Source: Clavulina sp. PMI_390
Taxonomy: Eukaryota > Basidiomycota > Agaricomycetes > Cantharellales > Hydnaceae
Direction: 5' to 3'
Assembly (NCBI GenBank): GCA_015039315.1
Contig: WIDE01000022.1
Span: forward strand, 51,165 to 115,164
Length of the DNA: 64,000 nucleotides
The notes under the pieces are model-generated. The model saw nothing but the letters and a program-made list of their open reading frames with translations, had not been told where the DNA came from and did no database searches. A program made the position numbers and the translations under genes. Shown in pieces: positions 52,038-64,000 of this stretch (positions are counted from its first letter, which is position 1; every line of letters starts with the position of its first letter).

Positions 52038-52700
52038 TGTGTAACGACAACTACCGAGGAGATATTATATAGTGGGCTGTAAGAATCAAGGTAACAGAGA
52101 AGTAGTGTGCTCTGTGTGTTCTAGTGGGTGCTTCTCTATATGCACTGGGTTCGTTCGGGGTTCGGGCTGCTGGGGGTCGGCAGACGACAAGAAACGAGGT
52201 GGATGGGAATTTCGGGGCCGAGACTCTCTAATTTAAATCGGGCCGCCCCAGAGAAACAGGCCCCGGTCAAACACATGACAACAACACCACGCGCCTCGAC
52301 GTGCCGCCTTGTTAGCTCCGTCGCTCTTGATCCAGAAAATTCTGCAAAAATCGCCTCCCCGCTTCGATGTCAGTCTGCTTCCCAGCTGACTATTCTTTCA
52401 TAATTCCTGAAATCACATGTGTGTGAATCGGAGGGTTGTCTCCGCCCTAGTTAATAGCATGGCTGTTGGCAATAAGCTGCAGTTGCTTGTGAACACGCGA
52501 CATCTTATCCGGTTCCAGTTATGCACTAATAAGCCCAGATAAATACACAAGAAACTCAACGCGTTGTCGCTGTTGCTCTCTGCTACCACCCTGCCACCTC
52601 TCAACGACGTCTGCTTTTCGCATTTGTGCTTGTAGCCTGCCTCTTGGAACGTGTACCGAACTCAGAACGCTCTTGAGCGCTTGTACAACAACAGTTCACC
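52038..52700. other. Divergent promoter region, thioesterase and giant-protein genes
   Basis: No coding region is supported on either strand. A gagatattatatagtg string near 52060-52075 could be the thioesterase TATA box. Confidence 0.5.
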
Positions 52701-55700
52701 ATGTCGTCCCCCCCAGAAGTCAGACCCCAGCCACCTCGTCAGAAATCGGCCCTATCACTCGATATCAGGCCGTCTCTGCTCCCTGTGCCAGAGGACGATC
52801 CTTCATCACATCTTGTATCGCCTCATGCGTACATTCACAATCTCATGCATAAGAGGAGGGTTCCATCCTACCAAGGGGGTCCCCAATCGACCGCAGGTAT
52901 GCCTAATTTCTCAATCATTTCACTCCGGAGTAACAGGCTGTTCACTTTCGACCTTATTCTGTTGAAGCTTCTTCACCAGAGGCTGTCGAGCCCGCCACTA
53001 ACATCGATGTCAAAGGGGCCCCACCACCGTCCCATGCATCGGGCATGCCCATCGCCGCATCAGGGACGGCCCAAGAAGCATCCGCTCTGGGTTACCCATA
53101 CACACAACAACAGCAGCAGCCACCTTTGCAGCAATCATCATCGTTATTCCAACAGCCCGTGCAAATCCCTCAACAGCCGCAACTACCACCACTACCACCA
53201 CAGCAGCAACAATATCCAGGTGCAGGATATCCTCCCTCAGAGTTCGGCGTCGGTGCAGGAGGTGTACCTCAAGGTCATTATGGCTCGTACCCATCCACCC
53301 CCTCCCCTCTCCCTCCCTACGGACTTCCCTACGGAGCTTCCCCTCATCACGTACATCATCCCGGATACTACCCCCCGAGCTCGCCATACACCTATCCACA
53401 CCAATATGCTGCACCAGGCTATGGGTTCCCACCTCCTCCCCATGTTCATAACCCATACGGCGTGCAATATCCGGCTTCTGCGCCCATCTCCCCTCAATTG
53501 AGTGCACAGGGAACTCCAATGCTAGGTAGCTCAGGAGGTGTGAGGCAAACTCCATCGCGATCGCAAACAATGGCTCAAGGGGCAAGTACCCCAGCACCAG
53601 CTGCAGGGCCGAGTGTGAGCCCGAGGCTGTCGCCGATGCGGCGTCCCACACAAAGCAGACGGTCGACATCGATCGGAAGCTTTGGACCTATTCCCGGGTA
53701 TCCGTATACTAATGCAGGTGCAGGCGGTCTCGCTGCAAAGGCCGCTGCGGGGGATGACCCATCCGGGGACGTCTTTAATGATTTGTCTTCTCCGCCCCAA
53801 GTTGCTCCTCCTCCAGCTCCTGGTGCAGAGTACTACTACCCACACCCACAGCAACAACCACAGCCCCATACGTCTCCTTACCTCGCCCCTCAGCTTTCTG
53901 GCACACCTGCGCCATTCCCAGTTGGCCGATATGTTTACGATGTACCTCTTCCCCACGCGTCACCCTACTCGCCTTATGCCTACTCACCTTATGGGCCTCC
54001 GCCTGGACCATATCCATATGGTGCTTACGGCATCCCTCCTCCCCCTCCTGCGCCTTATGGGTATCCAGCTCCTCCTTCGCCATACCAGGGAAACCCATAT
54101 CTCTCCGCTCCCCATACGCCCCACAGGAACAGGACAATTTCCTCTACTTCAGCAGGTAGCGCAGGGGAGTACGAACACAGTCTCGGTGGTAGCTCAGTGA
54201 GCCCTCCACTCATGATGGGCAATGGTGGCGAACGTCCGCGCACGACGAGCGCGTTGAGTGCTGGTAGCGTCATCTCCGCTCTTGACGTCAACGAGCAGCC
54301 TCAGCTGCAGGGGCGTCGATCGGTCTCTCCTCCAGCTCAGGATCCTCAGGCGGTGAGACGCGTCCCTCAACGCGCCGCGTCGATTAGCCAGGTGTTGCAG
54401 ATGGTGAATATCCCACAGCCTACGAGCGCGAGCGTTGCACCTGCCGCGAACCCTCCTCGAGGAAATACTAGCTTATCGAATTCAAGCTCAATGACGACAA
54501 TTGCTGGGAAGCTATTTGAGAACGAGACACAAAAACCTCTCGCGGCGAACGCTACCGAAATTCCAGTGGCGAACAACGCAGATGAAGCTGCTTTAACTTC
54601 CTCGCCCGCTCCCGCTGCCGTATCATCCTCACCCGCTTCTGTTCCACTCCAGCCAAGCACGTCCGCTTCCGCTACTACACCCCCAGGCGCTACATCCAGA
54701 TCCGTCTCCCGCTCACCCTCATCCACTTCAATAGGCGCAACAGGCAACCTCCTCGCACGTCCCCGCCAAACATCCATCTCAGCCGACCTCGCGATCGCAG
54801 CAGCCGCAGGACTCAGCACATCCTCCATATTAGGCCCACCAAGACCTCCTTGGCCTGCGCCTCCTCAAGCTGTATCGCAGTCCCTGGTCCAGGGACAAGG
54901 GGGTAGTACCGGGAGTCCAAGGGTCGTGGTGAGGAAGATGAGTACCGCGACCCCCCTTGCGAGGCCGCGCAGTGGAAGTGTGAATGTCGTTGCGCCGATT
55001 CCCTCGGCGATGGCCCAAGAGGTGGCTCCAAGCTCAGAGGAGCAGCAAGAAACCACTGCTGCGAACGTGGACGATGAGGAAGATGCGGTGGTTGCCCCAG
55101 TGGTGGTGTCAGACTCGCCTGTTGAGATGTCTGAAACGACTTCGCCTACTGCTCTCGTTGACGAACCCGCAGCTATGGTTGATGAGCCCGAGTCCCTCCC
55201 GATCTCTGCCCCTATCACAGAAGCAAATACGTCTGCTACTCTATTTACTCCTGCACTCGCATCTCCCAGCCCCATCCTCGCACCTGTAACCGTTGAACAA
55301 GAACAGCAACAGCAGCCAGAGTCCATTCCCACCCCTGCCGCCGACTTGAATCCAGACCCAGCCCCGGTAGCACCTATCACGACCACGGAAACGCCTACCT
55401 CAGCGGCTGACCTTGCCGATGCGTTCTCGCCTATTCCTATTGGTGATGTACGTGGGTTGTCCGTGAGGATGGCTCGCACTGGCACCACTGCTGGTCCTGT
55501 TGATATCCCCGAGGAGATCGAAAACGCGAATGTCGACGATGCGGGTGCTAATGATAAGATCGAGAGGGAGCCTGCAGCCACGAGCGTTCCTACTGTTGAG
55601 GAAATCTCGGCCCCTCCCCCAGCGGTTGAGGCTGATGAATCGAATGGGAAGGATGTCGAGGTGAAGACGGAGGTGGAGGTGGAGGAAGTGGCTCCCGTTG

Positions 55701-58700
55701 CTGCTGAAGCCGAGCCCGAAGTGCTGGTTTCGGAACCTGTTTTGGCTCCTGTGGCACCTGAGCCTATCGCGGCGCCTCTCGCCGATGACGAGCCAGCTCA
55801 CTCAACTCCTGCTGCGCCAGAAGAAATCTCAGAAGATACTTCGGGTGTCAAGGCTGGTCCAGAACAGCCAGAAGTGGTTCCTGCAGAAGCTGTTGTCGCC
55901 TCAGAACCCTCACTCGGGACGGCGAAGGAGCTCCCTGGACAGGACGAGGGTTCCATCAACGATCCAGACCTCGCACTCAGCCTCATCGATACAGCGGAGC
56001 CTAATACTATAGCAGACCTACCGCAAGTGGACGTGGGGGTTACCAGCGAATTGAAGGAAGTACCCACCCCTGCCATCGCCAGCGTGGATGAGTCTGGTGA
56101 GTCGTCCGAATAACAACTCTCAATATTGATTTTTAACGCTTACCGCTGTATAAACAGCTCCAGTCGTCAGTGAACCGTCGGCTGCCGTTCCGCAAGTCGA
56201 GCCGTTGGAGGCAGAGGAGACCCCCCAAGCCCCAGTTCCTATCACTGAAGACGTTTTGGAAAAATCTCTCTCGAGCGCAGAAGACACCACCGCTTCTACT
56301 CCCCAGAAAGCGAATGATGTTGTCCCCGATGACGCCGTGGCCGTTTCGGAATCCGCGCCAACTCCTGTGGCACCCGAGTCTACCGCTGCCCCTCTCGCTG
56401 ATGAACCAACTCCCTCGACTCCTGCTACGCAGAAAGATGGTCCTGAAGATACACCAGGCGTTGGGGCTGGTCCAGAAGAGCCAGATGTGTCTCTTGCTGC
56501 AGCAGCTGTGGTCGACCCGGAGCCCTCATCCGAGACGATGAAGGAGACCCCTGGGCTAGAAGAGGACCACTTCGACGATCCGGTGGAACCTGATACCGTA
56601 GCAGACCAAACCCAGGCGAGCGTGGAGGCTACTAGCGAGCCGAAGGAGGTATCAATCCCTGCTGTTACAAGTGTCGATGAATCCAGTGAGTGTCCCTAAC
56701 AAATTTTGGACACGTTTTTGATGCTGATTGTGTAAATTAGCTCCAATGGCTGATGAATCGCTAGCTGTCGCCCCTCAAGCCGAGGAAACATCACCAGCCC
56801 CGATTCCTATCACGGAAGACCTCCTAGAGAAATCTCCCCCAGCGCTTGCAGAAACGGATGAATTGTCAAGCGCGACCCAGGAAGAAGTCGTGGCCTCTGT
56901 TCCTCAGAAAGCGGAGGAAGTCGCCCTCAACGACACCACGGAAGCGGCCCCACCAGCACCCACAGTCATCGAGGACGCTCCACAAAATGACGCACCCATA
57001 CCCCTTGCGCCTGAGCCCTCTACAATCAATTCCGCACCAATTCAGGAGAGATTTGAGGACAATGAGCCCATCGCTACCGTGGACAACGCTCCTGTTGCAG
57101 AGGAAGTTACACCTGAACTGGTTGCTCCAGCCATTTCTGATGAGACCACTAGCACCGAGGCTAATAGTAAGTTTCAAGGAATCGGTGAACTGGGTTCCAT
57201 GGATGCTATACTAACTTCGACGCATCTCTATATCAAGCTTCGGACCCGATTTCTATTGTGCTAGCGCAGTCTCGTGGACCCCAGCTCGTAGCGGACATCG
57301 GCACGGAAGCTCTGGCAACACCCCAAGAAGCTACCGCCACTGAGGCATCCGCAGCAATTTCACCTTCCACTCGGCAGCCAGCAGACGTCGCTCTGCCTCT
57401 TCCTACACCAGATGAGGCTGAACCGCAGCCTGTATCTGAGATTGACTCTGCGCCCCTTCCAGAAGAATCATCTAGCGAGACGACATCCCGTGAGGTTACC
57501 GAATCTATCGCAGATGCTATTCCGCCAGCCTCCGAGGAACATGCAACGACCGACGAGCAAAACGCCCCGCTTGTTGAGCAGCTCAACACAGAAACAAGCG
57601 AGCAGGTAGCTGCTGCTCCTCTCGATGATTCTTCCATCGCTCCCGAGACATCTGATGTGGTGCCGCAACCCAACGCGCAAGACGCTGCAGCCACGACACT
57701 TGATAGCCCCGCTATTCCAACAATCCTTGCCGAGGATCCACTGGATGCTGGGGACGCGGTCACAATGGAGAAAGCACCTTCAAACGCCGAACCCGCTTCG
57801 CTCGATGAACCAGGATCGGAGTTACCAACCTCTTCAGATATTCCACCTGTCCCTTCGGACAAGGATGCAAACGTCCAGATGGGTTCATCGGGCGAGAACG
57901 CTCCATTAGAAGGAGTGCCAAATGAGGTCGCAACAATCGAGCCTACGTCCTTACCAGCCGTCCCTGAACGTGACACGGAAAGGGAATTCTCAGACATCGC
58001 ATTAAACATCCCGCTCCCTCCTGATGCGGATAATGCGGAGTCTGTTGAGCCTTCGCAAGCTGCAGCCCATGATATTCCGGCAGCTTCTTTGCCGGCCGTA
58101 GAGTTGAACGACGCTGTGGTAGGACCGGAGCAGCACGAAGAAGTAGTCTCTACCCCGGTCGTTACCGAGAACATTGACACGACCTTGGAAACAGTGGCTT
58201 CCGATGAAGCGCCTGCTCAAAACGCGGCTGACACCACGGCGGTAGCCCCTCTTCCAATTGCTGCTGCTATCCCCCAGGTTGCAGCTGAGCCAGCCCTTGA
58301 GGCCGAAGTTGTAAACCCCAACGTCACCACCAATGACACGTCTCAACTACCCGTAGCCGAAGAAACGAGCGAGCAACCGGAGGCGGAGCGTTCGACCCAG
58401 GAGCCGCCTGAATCTCGTGAGTTCAGATTTACATCGATTTTAGATGCACCCCTAATCTGTTTGCCCTCAACTGTTACAGAAACAGCTGACGAGTCTCAAA
58501 TATCAGTTGCGAGCCCTGCAGATGATCCTTTGCCTGCTAACAACGAGGAGACTGGCCCAGGAGAGCTCGCCACTGAGGCTCCAAAGACTCTTTCGGAAGA
58601 CACAGTGGCCCCAGTTGAGGAAACCGAAATCTTCCAAGCCGATTCGACCTTGGAGAAGCCTGAATTGGATCCAATTTCCACCCAACCGTTTATCACTCCG

Positions 58701-61700
58701 ATACCTCCTACAGCTCCGATGACTCTGGAGGCCGCGGAGGACCAACTTGTTGCTGATGAAGCTACTCATCTTCTCGATACTAACCCAGATGATGTCCCCC
58801 TCGCCGCCGAGCCTTCAGGAGCTGCAGTGGAGAGCCTCGAAGTCTCTGAGAATCCAGTCCCCACTTCAGAGCAAACGACCGTAGTTTCTGAATCAGTCGC
58901 CGCCCCATCTGGTGAGTCTTTAACCCCACCTTCAGGAAATACACATCCTGACTGCCCTCTAGCAATCGAACCGATTCCTATAATAACGGGGGCTGACGAG
59001 TCGAATGCCCCCGCCCCTGTCGATAATGATGCTCCCCAATCGCCAATCACCCGTGCCATCGCTGAAGAACCTGAAGAGAGTATATCAGCCCCTCAACCTT
59101 CGCCTTTGGTACCTGCGTCGGAGCGATCTCCGGAAAATATCGCACTCCCAGCTCCAACCGACGACGAGATTTACACAGAGAGCGACTTATTCAATCCTTC
59201 TCAGGCTACGGAGACTCCCTCAGAGCCAGCAGTAACCACCGAAGTCCCAGATGCTGTCCAATCCCCGTCTATGCCGAGCTCCGCTCAAGTGATTGGGCCG
59301 AAGCAGTTGGAAACTGACAACAACGTCGCTCCACCTACTGTCAACCCTGTCGAGATCGCCGTCAAGGACGCCTCAACAACCCTGGCACTTGATCAAACGG
59401 AGGCAGCCCGTAATCACGTTCCACTTGAGGACACGTCAAACAAGCCAGGCTCCACGCTGACCGAAAACTTACCTGTCGAAGGATCTCCTACCACAGAAAT
59501 CGATCATCAGCTACCTGAAGCTGCTCCTTCATTAATATTCCTACCAGAGAGAAACACGGAGGTTCAAGTCAACAGAACACCGACAGCCCCGATGGATGCA
59601 TCTGGATCTCAAACGCTAGGGCAAGGCGAAGAAGGTTCATCAGTACCTGCGAATGAAGGCCCTGAGACAGCTCCAGCTGTCCCGGTGGCTACTGAGGTCG
59701 AGTCTCAGGGTTCCCCTCCGGTTGTCCCCACTGTTGAGGCTGGAGAGGTCGATACGGTTGAAAAACCATCAAACCTTACAGCCGTTCCTCCCTCTCTCGT
59801 TCAAGATGGGGACGTTGTTGAAACAATTCTGCAACCATCTAGTGAGTTTCTAGGCTATTCTCAAACATGCTCTGGTATTGAATACTACGATCTCGAAGCA
59901 CAAGATACAAACATCCCTGATGTAGTCGCGGATATCATTCCACCTGCCGCTGCTTCTGTGAACGCCAGTGGAGTCGGCGACGAAGCAAGAATCATTCCCA
60001 ATCTGTCTGTCTCGTCCCCCGCTATTGCTTCTTCACCCAATGCACCAGCTTCAACAGAGATAACGCCTGAAGTAATTCCACTCCCCCAGCCAACTGAAGA
60101 TGAAATCGACATTGTCGGATTTGATTCAGCGATTGATTCTCAACCCACTAGTCATCCAGAGTCAGGAGATGCACCAGACGTCCAAAACGCTATCCAGCCT
60201 GCGTCGAGTATCATCGTGGATCTCCCAACGGTTGAAGAAGTTGCGCGTTCTGATCCCTCCAGCGAAGAAAGCTCGGTTGACTCGGAGGAGCCGGCAACGG
60301 ACAGGTTGCCATCACCCGTGAGCGCGACGCCATCTATTCAGCAAACGGATGCCTGCATCCCTGATGACGCAGTTGCACCTGCTCTCGCTACTGGAGATTT
60401 GCCAGTGGATGCTATCACGGACATCAAAGTTCTTCCTGAGAATGGCAAAGCTCCCCCCAGATCGGAAATTATAGCCGAGGATGCCATTTCCTCACTTCCT
60501 GCGTCCACGCCACCACCCAAACTAGTTATGACTGAAACGAACACAGATGTCGAGGTCGACGGGAGAGAAAAGACGCCCTCGGTCAGCCCTCAAGTCCAAG
60601 ACGACAATAGTGCGGATTCCTTGGCCCCACCGCTAGTAGACTCCAACAATGAAATCTCAAGTGCTTCCGGTGTCTTCAAAGTAGAACCTGTGGCCGAGAC
60701 GGCTGCAGAAGGTGCTATGGACACACCAGTCAAAGAACTTCCAGCCACATTCGTAGCAGACGTTGCGATGGTTGACGGCCTTGAAGCTTCTCTCGGTGAG
60801 TATACCAAGTTCTCTGATACATTAGGCTCGCTGTTTAATGTGCACTACTTACCCTATAGGGCAAACTATCCCAGTTGAGAACAAGCCTCTCGAACCACCC
60901 GTCTACAAAGATACACCTGTGCTTCAAGAGGACGGAGATACTCAGCCCCTCCCTGCGCCTTCTGATGGACCAATTCCTCTCAATGCTAATACTCCAAGGG
61001 AAATAGTTGCCGAGAACGTCCAACTACCTCCGCAAACCGAAGAAGAGGAGCTCGATCTTGCTCCGAACGTTCAAAATGGCCCTCTGACTACCTCTGATTC
61101 GACACATGTCAGTCCCATATCAGTCGAAGATACTTCAGCCATTCCCGAGCCAGTCTTGAGCACAGAAGACGTACCTGCGCCGACTGTTGAACCCTCAGAA
61201 CCGACATCACTCCCTGATCTCCGCAAAGATCCTCTAGAGGATTCTGTGAAATCGCGAGCGGCTGATGAACTCACCCCGAGCATTAACAATGAAGAGCCAG
61301 CGCTTGCCGACACAGCTTCCTCCGCACTTTCTCTCATCCCTGAGGTGGAGGACAGTCCTGCTGCACAGAAACGGGACGATGCTCATGTCAATTCTTCTGA
61401 TTCCAAGCCCACTACTTCTGTTCTCGACATCCCCACTGCGCCTGCACCCCCAGATGACTCAGACACGCAGCAAGGCCCATCAACACAAGCATCCGCTGCC
61501 GATGGGTCCCATGTCCCCTTAAATGAGGATGCGCCAGCTGAGACCCTCATCAGCGCAGAAATTCCCGCTGAACCTGTCGAAGCCGCTCCTGTTGTGGACC
61601 CTCTGGCTTTGGAAAACGTGGCTCTGGTCGAACAGCCAGAATCGCTCGTCCAAGATCCAATCCCGGCGATGGATTCGTTAGATCGGACCATGCCTCCGGC

Positions 61701-64000
61701 TGAACCTTGTCCAACAACTACAGCACCGGTGAATGCTGACGAGCAGGCGGCAGATAGCGCCGCTGCTGCCTCCGAAACTATTCCTGTATCTTCAGAGGTT
61801 GCTAACAAGCCCACCGCGGTCCTTGTAGTCGAAGACTCGCCTGAGACGGGAACCGTTTCTGCTGGGCCGTCCGCCTCCACAGAAAGTGTTGAGGCTCCAG
61901 CGGCCCCAGATGAAGCGGCCAACGAAGAATCACTAGTGACAGCCGAACCAGCAAGCGAGACCCCTGACGATGTTCCCACTCTGTCTACACCCGTTGAGGT
62001 TCATGAGGAGCCTGCCATGATCCCTGTCGTCAAGGATGTGTCTAAACCGGAGACGCTTACCCAACTGCCTGTTACAGCCTCTGCCGTTGACGAAGGCGAG
62101 AGTGCAAATGCGCAAACAGAACAAAGCGTCGACGCGCAAGGGCCGGTGGCAGCAGGGCCTGCGAATCAGACTTCAACCGAGGTAGAGCCCACTGTTGAGA
62201 CGGCCGCTCCTATCCCTGTCGTGGAGGCCACCCCGGAGCCTACTACCTTGGAGGCTACCCCTGCGCCTGCTGACGAGAGTCGAGAGGCTTCGCGTCCGGA
62301 AGTCGGCGAGATCTTGGATGGTGAATTCACAGACAGCAGTCAGGATGCAGTGGAACCCGCCCCGCCCACCACTGAAGCCCTTCCCGCTGTTCCAGAGCTC
62401 GTGGCCCCTCAGCCTGAGGTTGCTACGGTTGCCACTGAGGATACAATCCCTTCAGTTGGTGTTTCGGACCCTATACCGCCCAGCGACGAGGTCGACGAGA
62501 CTCCACAGCCAAAGGAAGACGAGCCGAATGGGCAAGATGCTACCCTGACTCAAGTTACCTCCGATGAGCCCATCTCCCCGGGCGAAGCTAAGGCCAGCGC
62601 CGACACTGCAGCACCGGAAGACGCCAGCGAACATGACATACCTGACACCCTCGCTACCTCCAAGCCCGAGCCCGCAGAAATCGCCAAGCCCACCACGGTC
62701 CCTGTTGTCGAGGACACATCCGAGGCGGAGTTGGTTGAAGCTGAGGCGCCTGTGCAAGTACCTGCTGAGGCCGCCACCACCGATAAAGGCAGCTCTCCGA
62801 AAGAGGTCGCAGAGGAGGACGTCGTCGCCGAGGAACCAGTAGCAGCGGAATCTACGGATGAGGCTCCTGCTGAGGAAGAGCCTTCTGGTGATACCTCGAT
62901 TACTGACGCTGTCGGTGACTCCTCGCCCGAGCCTCCTGCGGCTGAGGCCGCTCCCGTGCAGGCTGACGAGAGTCGAGAGGAATCGCGACCAGATGACGAA
63001 GAGGACATTGATGGTCTATTCACAGATGGCATCGACAACACGACAGAACCTGCCCCAACGATCGTTGAGCCTGCCCAAGCGCAAGAAATCGTGTTGGCTA
63101 AGCCTGAGTCTGCGACCGCAAAGGATGGAGATGACATCCCAACAGCCGATGCTTCGACCGAGTTGCCAGCCGATAAGGCTCGTGAAGCTCAGCAGCCGAA
63201 GGACGAGGATGAGTTGCCCACACAAGAGCCCGCCCTACCTCAACCTGCATCGGCTGAGCCTGGTCTTCAAGACGACGCCTCGACCAGCCCCATCCCCGCG
63301 GTATCAGAAGACGCTGGCGAGCAACCGTCAAAGGAGGCCTCCACTGCCTCCGATCCAGAGCCTACTATCGCCGAGGACACTTCCGAAGCGGGAGTAATTG
63401 AAGCCGAAATCCCTATCCAGACGCCTGCTGCGGCTTCGAGCACTCCCGAAGAGGCCCTAAACAATGACACCAAGGGGCCCACAGATGTGGAGGAGCTAGT
63501 CACTGTTGCACCTGCTGATGAGTCCCCCACCAAGGAAGAAATCGCGGGGGAGACCCCCACCCCCGAGGCTGACCCTGAGCCTACGTCCGAGTCCGCTACT
63601 GCTGAGGCTGCCCCTGCACCAGGTGAAGAGAGCCGAGAGGCTTCGCGACCCGACGAAGCTGGAGAAGCCCTTGATGGGGACCTCTTCACAGATGGCACCG
63701 AACCTACAGTGGAAGGCACACCATTGGCCAGCGGAGCACCTGCATCTGCACAAGATACCGTGCCTCGAGAGCCAGAGGTTACCGCTGCGATAGAAGGGAA
63801 GCTTGAAGCTCCTACACCTGCTGTCGACGAGCCTATTATGGCCGATGAGCACTCCGAAGCGATCGCGGAAGAGCCTGTCGCTCCTGCTGAAGAAGCAGCT
63901 GTTGAGCCCGAGATTGTCGCACCAGTTGATGAGGCTCCCACTCCAACAGCAGAGGGGCAAGCTGCCACTGTAGAGAAAGAGCCCATCGCTGAGCCCGAAG
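52701..64000 (+). CDS. Giant low-complexity acidic protein, exon-repeat structure, open at right edge
   Basis: I do not recognise this protein; at least 3,500 residues lie in the window and no stop is reached. It starts MSSPPEVRPQPPRQKS. Residues from about 95 to 500 are rich in Gln, Tyr, Pro and Gly (YPYTQQQQQPP, YGLPYGASPHH), like a prion-type domain. The rest is Ala/Pro/Glu/Asp/Thr/Ser-rich and has no globular domain. Exons: 52701-52896, 52968-56096, 56158-56685, 56741-57166, 57238-58416, 58480-58911, 58963-59841, 59905-60795, 60860 onward. Every intron I placed is in phase 1, most with donors of the type gtgag, so the exons are symmetric. The exons at 56158 and 56741 both begin AP and share blocks such as AP-PITED-LEKS. 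The introns at 58912 and 59842 are less certain because the frame is also open through them. Likely disordered; cell-wall or scaffold roles would be guesses. Confidence 0.72.
62263..64000 (+). repeat. In-gene long tandem repeat with DESREASRP block
   Basis: The block DESREASRP...ILDGEFTD starts near 62270, with versions DESREESRP...DIDGLFTD near 62962 and EESREASRP...ALDGDLFTD near 63622. The spacing is about 690 and 660 nt, i.e. 220-230 residues per unit, with Pro/Glu/Ala-rich filler between. Confidence 0.7.

Overview
The window looks like a basidiomycete fungus, most likely an agaricomycete of the Rhizoctonia/Ceratobasidium type. Evidence from the sequence: genes are cut by many 50-70 nt GT-AG introns, there are large lineage-specific families of F-box and BTB proteins, and there is a Gag relic of an LTR retrotransposon. 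The species is inferred; no marker gene is present. Exon joins were made by eye from reading frame, splice signals and family conservation.

Layout. 1-1130: decayed end of an F-box family gene (+). 1242-2373: secreted GH3 glycosidase (-). 3726-6648: MFS transporter with about 18 exons (+). 6800-12364: F-box remnant, putative LTR, 165-N assembly gap, lone retrotransposon gag (-), and a complete F-box gene (-). 13826-25839: two BAG-domain co-chaperone paralogues (+), the 3' relic of a third, and four BTB/POZ genes (-); two BAG/BTB pairs are convergent with almost identical spacing. 26536-27628: unknown protein (-). 28171-30788: dihydroxyacetone kinase (-). 31307-33697: C2-domain protein (+). 33941-35798: very divergent actin (+). 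36029-50161: six F-box paralogues head to tail, all on the minus strand. 50496-52037: thioesterase-like protein (-). 52701 to the right edge: a giant, low-complexity, acidic protein gene (+), open at the window end.

Two themes dominate. First, local duplication: nine F-box family members (A-I, including one fragment and one decayed copy), BAG/BTB cassettes, and exon duplication in the giant gene. Second, shared regulation within families: five F-box genes carry the same 25-nt element 61-73 nt upstream of their start codons, with a sixth orphan copy in the array, and both BAG genes keep a heat-shock-like element, TATA box and 3' UTR motif. The actin-like gene has lost residues that in actin serve ATP hydrolysis and metal binding, so it is probably not a conventional filament actin. 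Metabolic genes (GH3, MFS, dihydroxyacetone kinase, thioesterase) are single copies with no sign of forming one pathway.
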